64,000 nucleotides of DNA, taken from the NCBI RefSeq assembly GCF_040802235.1, contig NC_133169.1, positions 44,337,034-44,401,033 of the forward strand. The letters run 5' to 3'. A program made the position numbers and the translations under genes. Below, in pieces: positions 12,165-23,050 of the stretch. The stretch is from Manis javanica (lineage: Eukaryota; Chordata; Mammalia; Pholidota; Manidae). How positions within the stretch are numbered: position 1 is the stretch's first letter; every line of letters starts with the position of its first letter. The notes below the pieces were generated by a model. The model was not told where the DNA came from, did no database searches, and worked only from the letters and a program-made list of their open reading frames with translations.

Positions 12165-12885
12165 GTATTTTTGTTAGTTCACTGAAAACTACCATTGGTG
12201 TTTTGATAGGGATTGCATTGAATTTCTAAATTGTTTGTGCAGGATGGCCATTTTGACAATATTAATCCTTTCTATCCATGAGCATAGGATAGATTTTCAT
12301 GTACTTATGCCTTCTTCTATGTCTTTCATAAATATCTTACACTTTTCACAGGTTTTCACCTCCTTGGTGAGATTTATTAATAGATATTTTATTCTTTTTT
12401 GATGCAGCTGTAAATGAAATTGAATTTTTGATTTCTCTTTGTACTAGTTCATTGTTAATATATAGGAATGCAATAGATTTCTCTATATTGATTTTGTACC
12501 CTGCACCTTTACTGAATCCAATTATTATCATGGCTTTTTGGTGAAATTTAGGGCTTTCAGTATAGTATCATATCATCTACAAATGGAGACAATTTTACTT
12601 CTTTACAATTTGGATGCTTTTTATCATTTTCTCTTGTCTGAACACCATGGCTAGGACTTCTAGTACTATGTGGAATAAAAGTGGTGAAATTTGCAACCCT
12701 GTCTTGTTCCTGATCATAGAGTCAAATTCTTCAGATTTTCAACATTGTATATAATGTTAGCTATGGGTTTTTCATATGTGGCTGTTCTTATGTTGAGATA
12801 TGTTCCCTCTTTACCCATTTTGTTGAGAGTTTTTAACCTAAATCAGTGTTGGATTTCCTCTGAACTATTCCACAATTCCTGAAAG
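12165..12885 (-). mobile_element. Old L1, right half of the split element
   Basis: This continues the minus-strand ORF2 begun at 4630-5650. It picks up at the block coding for the 'LP...AIPIK' region and runs through the RT region (the position of the FADD box is at about 12570-12590, strongly decayed) to about 12885. No intact frame remains. It proves that the 5655-12163 L1 is a nested insertion. Confidence 0.83.
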
Positions 12886-13912
12886 ACAATTAATATTCTT
12901 GTATTATTTTCCCAAAAATTATGTTTCATAGGTCAGGATTATCTAGCTAATGAAAATGCAGGATCTTTCTACTCTTCCCATGAGGTAGAGTTTGAAATGA
13001 TCAGATTTCATAATGTTGTTTCTTTGATTTATTTCTATATTTTAATTATTATTTTTAAAACATTCATTTTATATTCCCAATTGTTAAAAAAATGAGATAT
13101 TTATGAGATGATAGAAATTATAGTACTTTACATTTTACTAGTTTTATGATGTGAGGTGTTTATTTCCTGAAAAGTATCAAGGACTATTATATCTTTATTT
13201 CCATTAACCTGGAACTGAATTCTCTGAATTGGGAGTCATAACCATTTCTAAGAAAAGAATAATTCCTTGGGATTTTCAACTTGCTTACTTAAAGTAATTT
13301 AATTTACCTAAAGTAAAAGAATTAGGTATCTACCCCAGAATTCTCTTTTTTTTTAAATTCATATGTCTCCCATCCCAAGGTGGTTCTTCAGTCTCAGAGG
13401 GTGATTTAAGCTTAGGGTCTCATAATTTTGAGACTGTATTTAGAGCAGATTGGTTTCTTTTTGGAATAAACTCCATTTCACGTTTCTTTTAACATCAGTA
13501 AACAGTGGAAATTAAAGTTTGATATATTTGCAGGCTACCATTTGAACGATACTACATTATGCTCAGCATTTACTTCCAAGCATTTTAGAGATATATAATG
13601 ACTACAAAAAAATAACTGGAGAGGAACATGCATTGGATCTATGTTAACTGTGAAAGCTGAGAATTATAGAGATAAGCTCCATTGTGGTGTCTTACAAAAA
13701 CCTCTTTTATAGGAAATACAGCATGGTGGAAAAGATTCATATCATTATTTTTCTAATGTAAGTGGAAAAAACCTAATGCCTAATGTCGCATGAACCCCTG
13801 GAAAACAAATGCTTTCATTCTCTAAACAAATGGCAGTGTACCCTTTCCACAGAACTTATTTACAAACGTTACGTACAATTACATCCAAATCCCAGTGCTA
13901 AGAGCACCAGTG
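12886..13912. other. AT-rich intergenic stretch, no feature recognised
   Basis: This is about 1 kb of AT-rich sequence between the old L1 and the OR2-like pseudogene. I see no repeat family, coding frame or RNA gene. It would contain the former upstream exon or promoter of the OR if one existed, but nothing identifies it. Confidence 0.5.
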
Positions 13913-14874
13913 ATGGCAAACAAGAGCGACCCAGGGGGCTTCATCCTCCTTGGTTTATCCGAATGGCCTGATTGGAAAATTGCTCTCTTCTGGGATGTGA
14001 TCCTCTTGTTCACCATGATCATCCTCTCCAACTCAGCCATCATCCTGCTCTCCTGCATGGACCCTCATCTCTACATCCCCATGTACTTCTTCCTCAGCAA
14101 TCTCTCCTTCCTAGATCTCTGCTACACCACAGCTGCTGTGCCCCAGATGTTGTCCAACCTGTGGGGGCCAGACAAGAGCATCACCCACACAAGATGTGTC
14201 ATCCAACTGTGTGTGTAGCTCTGTCTCAGTCCCACAGAAGTTGTCATGTTTGTGGTGATGGCCTTTGACCACTACGTCGCTATCTGCCAGCCCCTGCACT
14301 ACAACGTCATCATGCATCAACAGTTTTGTTGGAAGCTGGTGTTCATGGCCTGGCTGTCAGGCCTGATGTTATCTGTGGTCCAACCTCCCATCACATTCCA
14401 GCTGCCTCTCTGTGCCCACCACCGCCAGGATGACATTCTTTGTGAGGTTCCTGCCTTCCTACGCCTGGCATGTGGATACACCTCTGCTAATGAGTGGCAG
14501 ATGACCATCTCTGCTGTTCTCTTCACCATCGTGCCACTGGGGTTGATTCTGACTTTTATGTCTACACAGCTCAAGTCTTAGGGAAAATCCAGTCTGAGGA
14601 GGGAAGGCAGAAGGCCATCACCACCTGCTCCTCCCACCTCACCATGGTCGTTGTATTTTATGGGACAGTCGCTACAGTGTACACAGACCCTAAAAATGAC
14701 TTTGCTTCAAAAAACGGCAAGTTCTTCACCTTCTTCTACACCATGGTCACACCATTGTTGAACTCTCTCATCTACACCTTGAGGAACAAAGAAGTGAATG
14801 GTGCCCTGCAAAGACTTCTCAGCAAGGCGATCAACACAGCAAAAAATAGAAGTTGGCCTTTTGAAACATTTTGA
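13913..14874 (+). pseudogene. Olfactory receptor pseudogene, class II, OR2-like
   Basis: This is a seven-transmembrane odorant receptor of the olfactory epithelium; OR coding regions are a single exon of about 310 codons, as here. The ATG at 13913 starts a short extracellular N-terminus containing GFILLGLSEWP. TM1 carries the GN-like motif as SNSAII, followed by LYIPMYFFLSNLSFLDLCY (TM2), MAFDHYVAICQPLHY (end of TM3; DRY reads DHY), KAITTCSSHL (TM6) and NSLIYTLRNKEV (TM7). An in-frame TAG at 14216-14218 interrupts TM3. A one-base frame change near 14550 shifts TM5-TM7 into another frame, which runs to a stop at 14874. Assignment to OR2 rests on the LSNLSFLDLCYTT and VPQML style only. Confidence 0.9.
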
Positions 14875-15756
14875 ACCGGAAGTTGTGTTGAAAAATCATG
14901 CCATTCACACTCTCTCCATTTGAGAGTTTTGAATTGTCACTTAAAAGTGTTGATTTCAGTTTAAGGGCAGTAATTTCTGGCTTATTCTTCATTCCTGTAA
15001 TTTTACATGTTATTTTGTGAAAAAAGAAATCTACAAATGCAATGTCAGTTTTCATCAACTAAAAAGAATTCAAACTATATTTTCCCAGGTAGGAATACTA
15101 TTTGCTGAGTTAATATTTGAAGAACATATATTATTAATTTTTAAACAACATAAGCCTCATGAGTTAGATTTGTTTTAAAAAACAATAAATTATCTATTAT
15201 TCATTTTTTAATTAAAAAATCTATGTAAAAATGTATATTATATTATGTTTTCTTCTGAACAAGTATGCATGGAAAGAAATATCCGTAGAGTTTCCCTAGT
15301 TTCCTAACACACATGAAATCTTTTCTTTTTCATTTCACTATATGTGAAATCTTGGGTGTAAGCAAGAAATTCTAGCTGGACATACTGTGATATATTCTTC
15401 AATTGGAATTTCAAGGAAATGAATCCATGACAGTGAGTTGCCTCAGAGGCATATAAACACAGGAGAGGTGTGGGCTTCTCATTTCATGAGATACTTAGGT
15501 CTCTGGTTGTTATTCATGCTTAACTTAACCTCCATTTGACTGCAAATAAATTTACCATTATCCACATTTGATTACCACACATTTACTCAATCACAAGTAA
15601 TTTCCTATTCAAATATATTTTTGTAACCACCTAAAATGAGGGCCATTTAAAAATTATGCAAATAATTATAAAAATGCAAAGTACATCATTGATTCTGTTA
15701 TCTGCTTTGTTATTATATTGCACAAACACAACTCTGCCCGAACCCAAGTGAACTTA
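14875..15756. other. AT-rich stretch, nothing recognised
   Basis: Very AT-rich sequence follows the OR pseudogene. I see no coding frame with a family signature and no clear repeat boundary. Confidence 0.5.
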
Positions 15757-15816
15757 TTCTAATGGAACTAACACATGAAAGAATGCTCCTGGAACTACAG
15801 TGCAATAAATTGAGAT
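15757..15816 (+). repeat. Dispersed ~60-bp repeat, copy 1
   Basis: The segment starts TTCTAATGGAACTAA and contains GCTCCTGGAACTA and CAATAAATTGAG. It matches 17226-17286 at most positions. The family is unknown to me; it could be part of an old LTR or DNA transposon. Confidence 0.6.
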
Positions 15817-16079
15817 GGAAATGTCCAATGAGTTTCTTGAAATTGTCCAGACCCTTGTACTATCAGAAATAGCAATGACACTGCACAGTTTGTGAGACAT
15901 GTCTGTTCTCTGATTTATCTCCAGCTTTTGGGGCGGCAGGGGTGTCACACATCATTACCAAGAGTGCAGATAGAGTTCTGTGAGTGATGCTCAGGACAAC
16001 ATGCATGGAAGACATTCTGCTTAGAGCTGGAGGCTGGAGGTATTACTACATAAACAAGAACCTTGTAAAGGTCCCAATG

Positions 16080-16620
16080 ACATTTGCACCAGAATACATA
16101 TGAGGACAACAAGGTAATCGCCTTAACCAACAGCCTGCATTTATACCTTGCACATTGGAATTCCAGAGTGGGAGCGCCTGGCTCTGGGGCAGTGCCCTAT
16201 CCTTGTAGGTTTCACATTCTAAGCTGCTTTGTACTTAGTGTGTCTGCATTCCTACTCCCATGGAAGAGACGACAGGCCCGAGGGACCAGCCCTGAGAGCT
16301 AGATGTTTCCTCCTGGAGGTGATTCTTGTCACCTCTTCTCATGCCTGCTGGGTCTCAGCAAGTCAGGGGGCCAGATCTAACTCCAGGCGGGCAGGGCTGA
16401 GTATGTCCTGCATCTTCAAATGTGAAACAAGGGTGGGTGTTGGGGAGTAGTATGCATGCCAGTTACATGGACTAAGGATAAGAGGGAATCGGCTGAAGAT
16501 GGGAAGGAGGACCACGTTCATTAGTGAAGCCTTGGGATAAACAGGAGTTCTTTTCTCTAAGCAGTTGTACGTAGTGGGTGGTTCTGTAGGGGATGAAGAA
16601 AACATCCATAAAGGAAGAAT
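16080..16620. other. GC-richer unclassified block
   Basis: This block is clearly richer in G+C than its flanks. The short frames on both strands show no family signature. It may be an old LTR or unique sequence; I cannot assign it. Confidence 0.3.
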
Positions 16621-17225
16621 TGCAGAAATAACTGGTTGTTATAAGTCACCTGATGAAGTGGTATCTGCATGCTTAATTTTTTAATTTTTTTCTTCTCACT
16701 ACATCACACTTTTCACTTTTTATCTTCCCAGTACTCATGTAATTCTTCTTTTGATATAACTTTTATTATTTAGTGCACTTTTTCCATTTTTAAATGGTTC
16801 CTTTTCCAATAGTGTGCCACTGGCTGTCAGTCCTGTTACCTCTGTAAAATAATGCTCTTGAGATGCCCTCTGTCACTGTCATCAGAGTGAGAAACTTTAA
16901 TAGCCACAAGATGCAGATTAAGGGTTAAAGTTGCTCAGCAGATGGAGTGTTAATTATTATCATCGCTATTTCAGGCATAGTCTTAGTTTGCAATGTGCCC
17001 TAAAAAGCCTTTTGCATATTGCACTGATATTTTCATAATGAAAATCTCAAGAGAGAGAAAACCAACTCTCAACTAAAATAAATGAATGAAAGTAAGCCTT
17101 CCATTATGCAGGCTGAGAGAATAATATAGGTAGAAGACTCTACCCAAAAACAATAGAAAATAACTTTTAAACACCAATAAACATTCATTGACAGACCATA
17201 TCCCAGATTATAAAATAAGATTATT
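16621..17225. other. Intergenic, nothing recognised
   Basis: AT-rich, with no coding or repeat signature that I can name. Confidence 0.4.
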
Positions 17226-17286
17226 TTTCTAATGGAACTAAAACAACAAAAAGTGCTCCTGGAACTATAGCACAATGAATTGAGCC
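17226..17286 (+). repeat. Dispersed ~60-bp repeat, copy 2
   Basis: This is the second copy of the repeat at 15757-15816, same orientation, about 1.47 kb downstream. The shared core includes TTCTAATGGAACTAA and GCTCCTGGAACTA. Confidence 0.6.
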
Positions 17287-18159
17287 TGATATTTAACATT
17301 TAAGGTAAGTGAAATTACACATAGTGTGTCATCATAAAATAATGGTACCTAAGTAGACATCAATGCCATAAAAAATTAACATTTTAGGACAATCTCCAAG
17401 CCTTTGGAAATAAGCAATGTACTGGGAAACAAAGAGGAAGGATTTAAAATGATACTGAGAGAATAAATCTATCAAGCCTGAATTGTAAATTCATGTAAAT
17501 TGTCATTCAAAACTAAGTGTAAGTAGAAACATTTTTAAAGGCATTTTCATATATTGTTTAGATCTGAGTGTTTACTGCTTAATATAGAAACTATTAAATT
17601 AAATCCATAATTTCACAACCAAAATGTTGAAAAAGAAGAGAACAGCAATACAATTTTGGAAGGTGGAAAAAAAGAATACTCAAGTTTTGGCATATTAATT
17701 CTAAGAAGGTAAAAAAAATTTTCATTCAAAAATTATGTGGTTATTTTTGTAGCAATAAAAATACACTATCAGTTCATAAACTGGAACATTTAGCATAGGA
17801 GGGAAGCAAATGAAACAAGAGGTCAGGTCTAATGAGGTAAGAAGTAATATTTCAGACACTGGATGAAAAAATCTTTAAAGAAGGAAGATGTAATCAAATG
17901 TGCCAACCGCCAATTACATTGAGAATTGAGTCAACCTTTATATTTAATATTATTATGTATGCCCCCATTATCCCTGCTAATTTTCTTTCTTTGAAATCAG
18001 ATATGCATTAATAATTTAGTCTGTTATTAATATAACTATTCCAGGTTTATATTGTTACAGTTAACAGCATGTCACTTTTTAGTGGATTTATTGACATAAC
18101 ATCAATATGTAAAAATTTTATGTAATTTTTACAACTTGGTTTTTTATATCAAATCTTTT
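17287..18159. other. AT-rich intergenic, nothing recognised
   Basis: AT-rich sequence with no supportable gene or repeat call. Confidence 0.4.
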
Positions 18160-18845
18160 CATCATGTTGATATTGGTATTTTTGGTGCATTGTGGCTTCA
18201 TCACCACAACTGGATGGTTAACCTGTCACCTCTACGTAGTTACCATTTGTGTGTCTATGTTGAGAAGGTTTAATTTTAACAACAGTTCTTTCAGACAAGA
18301 TTCAGGTTTACATCATAGTATTGCTTACTATTGTCATAATGCTGTACATCAGATTTTGATAACTTACTCCAATTGCTTGACTGCAGCTTGGTACCCTATG
18401 ACTGATATTACCCCATTTCCCCCTTCCTCAGCTCCTGGCAACCCCCATCCCACTTGCAGCTTATGAGTCATACTCTGAGGTCCAACTATTTGTGAATTCG
18501 TGCAGTATCTCTATTTGTCTTACTCTTTTTCTCTTAGTATAAAGTTCTCCAGCCCCACCCATGTTGTTGTAAATGGAAGTATTTTGTTATATTTTCATTT
18601 CTAAAATTTAATATGATTCTGTTTTCTTCATCTGCTCAAGAGCACTTAGGATGTTTCCATAATTTCACCACTGGGAGTAATGATGCAGTGAACATGGATG
18701 CACAAATGATCCCCGTGGTCCTGATTCTAATTTCTTTGTATGTTTGCATTTAAGGCTTTAGTACATTTTGAGTTGATTTTTGTTTATGATCTGAGATAAG
18801 GGTAAAGTTTCATTCTTTTGCAAATGGCTATACAGATTTCCCAAA
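18160..18845 (-). mobile_element. Ancient L1 (L1M-type) fragment
   Basis: On the minus strand this resembles the 3' part of an old L1: the 'CACCCATGTTGTTGTAAATGG' neighbourhood at about 18555-18580 is the reverse of the conserved C-terminal ORF2/3' region. A piece of ORF2 farther 5' follows at 18640-18840. It is highly diverged and internally deleted. Confidence 0.6.
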
Positions 18846-18849
18846 CCCA

Positions 18850-19345
18850 TTGTTTGTTATGTTTATTTATATTTTTATCATTGAAGTGTAGTTAATATGT
18901 AATATCACACTGGTTTCAAGTGTACACAACAGTGATTCAACAGTGAAATGCATTATTAAATTCTTACCCCAACTAGTCCAGTTAGTGCCAACACAGAAAT
19001 ATGTTACAGAACCATTGACTATATTCTCCATGCTGTACTTACATCCTTGTGACCAAACTTACGTTATTGAAATTTTGTTCCTCTTTAACCCCTTCACCCA
19101 CCCCAATGCTCCCCTATAGTAACCACCAGTCACTTCTCAGTGTCTATGAGTCTATTGCTATCTTGTTCATTTTATTTTGTTTCTGGATTCCATGTATATA
19201 AATGAGATCATATGGTAGCTTTCTTCACCTAGTTACTTATTTCACTTAGCGTAATACCATCTAATTCTACCAAGTTTATCACAAATGGCAGGATTGTTTT
19301 CTTTCTTAAAACTGAATAATATTGCACTGTATATATGTACCATAT
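18850..19345 (-). mobile_element. L1 3'-end fragment
   Basis: Minus-strand L1 3'UTR and the last part of ORF2. The tail motif (TTGAAGTGTAGTTAATAT, then GATTCAACAGTGA) and the block ending in the 'ACTTCTCAGTGTCTATGAGTC' region recur at 19360-19700, 37440-37690 and 61150-61385, so they belong to one L1 3'UTR family. Confidence 0.75.
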
Positions 19346-19349
19346 CTTT

Positions 19350-19970
19350 CTGGTTGTTGTTGATATATTTTTATTGAAGTACACTTGATATACAGTATTG
19401 AATTGCCTTTAAGTATACAATGCAGTGATTCAACAGTTATGCACACTATTAAATCCTCACGCCAACTAGTGTAATTACTGTCAACATAGAAGGATGTCAC
19501 AGAATTACTGACTATATTATCTGTGCTGTACTTTCATCCCTGTGGTAAATTTATATTATGATTGAGATTATGTGCCTCTTTACTCCTTCACTGATATCTC
19601 CTACCCACCCCAATCCCTCCCTCCATGGTAAGCACCAGTCACTTCTCAGTGTCTATGAGTCTACTGCTCTCTTGTTCATTTCTTGTTTTGTTTTAAAATT
19701 CCATATATAAGTGAAATTTGGTATTTATCTTGCTCTTCAAGGCTTATTTCACTTAGAACAATACCCTCTAGGTCTATCCATGTGGTTACAAATGGCAGAA
19801 TTTCTTTTCTATGGCTGACCAGTGTTCAATTGTGTATATGTACCACATCTTCTTTACCCAGTCATCTATTTATGGTCACTTTGGTTGCATCCATACCTTG
19901 TCTATTGAAAATAATGCAGTGATAAAAAACTGGGGATACACACCTTTTCAAATCAGATTCACTGCTTGGC
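19350..19970 (-). mobile_element. L1 3'-end fragment joined to a 5'UTR
   Basis: A second minus-strand copy of the same 3'UTR plus the ORF2 C-terminal end, immediately beside the previous one. At about 19970, in L1 sense, it is joined directly to 5'UTR-like sequence (19971-20825), skipping essentially all of ORF1 and most of ORF2. Confidence 0.75.
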
Positions 19971-20825
19971 CAAGTGTGATAGGCAGGATGGGCACACTGT
20001 GCACCACTGGAGTTGAGCCAGCGGGCCAGATGGAGAGTTTAAAGATGGCTCCTGCATGCATCTGGCATTCTCCTTGCCATCCTACTTCAGCTGAGGAAGG
20101 TCTCAAGAGCTGGGAAAGTGTAGTTCATCCTCTTCCTTTCTGTCAGCCACTTGGAGCCCTGCTGGTCTGAGCATGCCAGGTGGGGTACGGATGCAGGGGA
20201 TGCACCCATGGGGATGATCTGCCAGTGGAGGGCATGGAGGATTTTGGAGCTGGCTTCCACAAGTGCAGACCAGCTGGGTTTAGAAAGTTCTGGAAGAATA
20301 TTGTCTGATGGCCCTTTCTCTTTCAGAGAGAGCTCTTTCCAACCCCTGCCCTCCTGGCAGACTTCCCACTCCTGGTAAATTTTGAAATACCACCTCTGTG
20401 CTGGTTCTCAGTGGGACCAGCAGAGGGTTCCTGTCCTCCACAAGTGACAGGTGACTCAGACCCCCAGAGTGCTCAACTTTCCTGGGTGTCCAGCCCTTTT
20501 CATCACCGAAACCCAGTGCAGAGTGGATGCCAATTCCTGGAGTAGATGTCTGGGGCCAGAAGTGCCAGAATCTGGAGTGTTTACCCCTTAACTAGTCTGT
20601 TCCTCTCCCTCCCACTTATGGGCTGGAGAGGGGGGAAGGGCTGACCCTGATCAACGTGGCTCTCCCCCTTTACCCTCTCAAAGTATTTCTCTCATTTTCA
20701 GCAGGTGTAGATGGTCTGCTTTGCACTCTTCATGTCGTTTTGCAGGGTTAGCTATACTGGCAGTATCTGTTTCAGCGGTGTGGACTTGGCAGGAGGTGTT
20801 TTCCTACTCAGCCATCTTTTCAATG
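19971..20825 (-). mobile_element. L1 5'UTR-like segment
   Basis: In L1 sense this begins near 20825 with AAAAGATGGCTGAGTAGGAAA, an L1 5'UTR-type start, and continues as GC-rich noncoding sequence. It ends at 19971 where 3'-end L1 sequence starts. No ORF1 is present. Confidence 0.65.
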
Positions 20826-21285
20826 TCCCAGTTACAAATACCATTCTTCTTGAAGTTACATAAACATTCAGGCCACATTCAATGAAAACTATGTTCTTGT
20901 AATAAGATTATTCTAACACTGATTATTTTCAATCAAAATGGGTGTGAGTGGAGATTATTATTTATGATGCAATGAAAAAACAAGCACTCATTTGTATGGT
21001 ATCACATTTTAGCCCTGTTCATTGTCTCTGAGATCTTATCCTCTTGTAGTTTAACAGAAGACTGTTACCATGAATATTCTGCCACTCCTTACCAAACCCA
21101 CAATTATAATTTCCTTTAATATCTGGCCACTACTCTCCAAGTTGATGTTACCAGTTTTTCTCCATCCTCCATGATTTATCAACAGTTTGAACTAAAGCCT
21201 GAATGCTTGTACCCTTTATGGAACTCAGACTGCACTCTGTCTTTCTTTTCCCTAGCATCTGAAAAAACCCTACACATAAGAAGAT
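20826..21285. other. Intergenic, nothing recognised
   Basis: About 460 bp between two L1 copies, with no coding or repeat signature. Confidence 0.45.
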
Positions 21286-21907
21286 TAAAGATGGCAGTGT
21301 GAGAGGAGAGAGAGAGGCTTCCTCCTAAAACTGGATAAAATTAGAAAATACAGTTGGCGCAACTAATCCTGAGAGAGCAACAGGAAAGATGATGGCACCA
21401 GACTGCAAACACCTGCAGAAAAGAGCAGACCTCACCGAACGGGGTAACGTACCAGAGCTGTGGCTCTGTGGGACCCGAGCCCTTCTTCCACCCCAGCTCA
21501 CTGGTGGGAGGAAGAGAAACTGAGAAGAGAGGGAGTGGAAGGCTTGGGACTGCTGAATATGTAGCTCCAGAGATCTGCACTGGGAGCACATTTCATGGTG
21601 CTTTCATAAGACTCACATGACTACTGGGTTGGAAAGTAATACAGGCAGAGTCCCTGGGGAGACTGGGATTCCGGCCACTTCTGGAAAGCAGGGATCCATA
21701 TTCGGCTGCTCTGGGTCAAAAACTTATACCTGCGTACCCGGACCACTGACTCAGGCAGTGGAGACAGGCACAACAGCTGGGAGGCGGGGAACATCTCTTT
21801 TCTACCGCCAGGCACAAGTACCACTCCCTTGCGACCCCCGACATTGCTTCAGGGGCTGAGCAGCTCCAGAATAGAGCTTCTGGACACTAGAGGGTGCCAT
21901 ATACAAA

Positions 21908-22789
21908 AATGAAATGCCAAAGGAACCTTGTCCAGAGTAAAATTATTAATACAACTACTGAGAAAGATTTAAATGATGTGGACCTTGTGACACTTCCTGA
22001 AAGGGAGTTCAAAATAAATAAATCAAAATTCTAATGGAGGTACAGAAAGACATCCAAGAACTCAGGAATGAAATCAGGTCAGAGATCCAATCATTGAAGA
22101 GCACCATGGAGGGTATTACAAGCAGGTTGGATACAGTGGAGGAGAGAGTAAATGAAATAGAAACTGAGAAGAGGAATACATAGATGCTGAGGCACAGAGA
22201 GAAAAAAGGATCTCTAAGAATGAAAGAATATTGAGAGGACTGTGTGACCAATACAAGCAGAACAATATTTGCATTATAGGGATACCATAAGAAGAAGAAG
22301 AGAGAGAAAGGGATAGAAAGTGTCTTTAAGGAAGTAGTTGCTGAAAACTTCCCCAATCTGGGGAAGGAGATAGTATCTCAGGCCATGGAGATCCACAGAT
22401 CTCCCAACACAAGGGACCCAAGGAAGACAACACCAAGACACATAGAAATTAAAATGGGAAAGATCAAGGATAAGGACAGACTGTTAAAAGCCACCAGAGA
22501 CAGAAATAAGAATAAATACAAAGAAAAGCCCATCAAGCTAACATCAGACTTCTCAGCAGAAACCTTACAAACCAGAAAGGAGTGGCATGATGTATTTAAT
22601 GCCATGAAGCAGAAGGGCCTGGAACCAAGATTACTTTATCTGGCAAGATTATCATTTAAATTTGAAGGAGGGACAAAACAATTTCCAGATAAGCAAAAGC
22701 TGAGAGAGTTTACCTCCCACAAACCATCTCTGCAGTCTATCTTGGAGAGACAGAGAGACTGCTATAGATGGAAGTGTTCCTATGGTTGA
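21908..22789 (+). pseudogene. L1 ORF1p pseudogene, copy 3
   Basis: The start is ATG at 21908 (MKCQRN, one substitution from MKRQRN). A stop appears after about 40 codons, and the coiled-coil part is spread over frames. The RNA-binding C-terminal half is open at 22385-22789: TPRHIEIKMGK, then EWHDVFNAMKQKGLEPRLLY and KQFPDKQKLREF. The protein would be the L1 RNA chaperone; this copy cannot make it. Confidence 0.9.
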
Positions 22790-23050
22790 ATAGCTGACAC
22801 CAGAGGTAAGAAAACCACAGTAAAGAACATAGAACAGCTAATTATGATGTAAATACAAAATTAAATCAACTATCCCCAAAATCATTCAAGGGATAGACAA
22901 AAAGTACAGAATTTGATACCTAATATATAAAGAATGAAAGAGGAAGAAAAAGGAGGAGAAATAGAAAAGAACCTTGAGATTGTGTTTGTAACAGCATACT
23001 AAGTGAGTTAAGTTAGACTCTTAGATAGCAAGGAAAATAAACTGGAACCT

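Noticed and set aside
11642..12177. Two overlapping plus-strand frames of 144 and 158 codons
   Set aside because: They lie antisense to the GC-rich L1 copy 2 5'UTR. The equivalent region of copy 4 (56798-57618) shows similar frames by composition.
14494..14874. Separate gene for the second OR2-like frame
   Set aside because: It is the TM5-TM7 part of the same OR pseudogene after a frameshift.
21325..21859. Overlapping frames in the 5'UTR of L1 copy 3
   Set aside because: GC-rich 5'UTR composition; no conservation with known L1 ORF0-type proteins that I can show.
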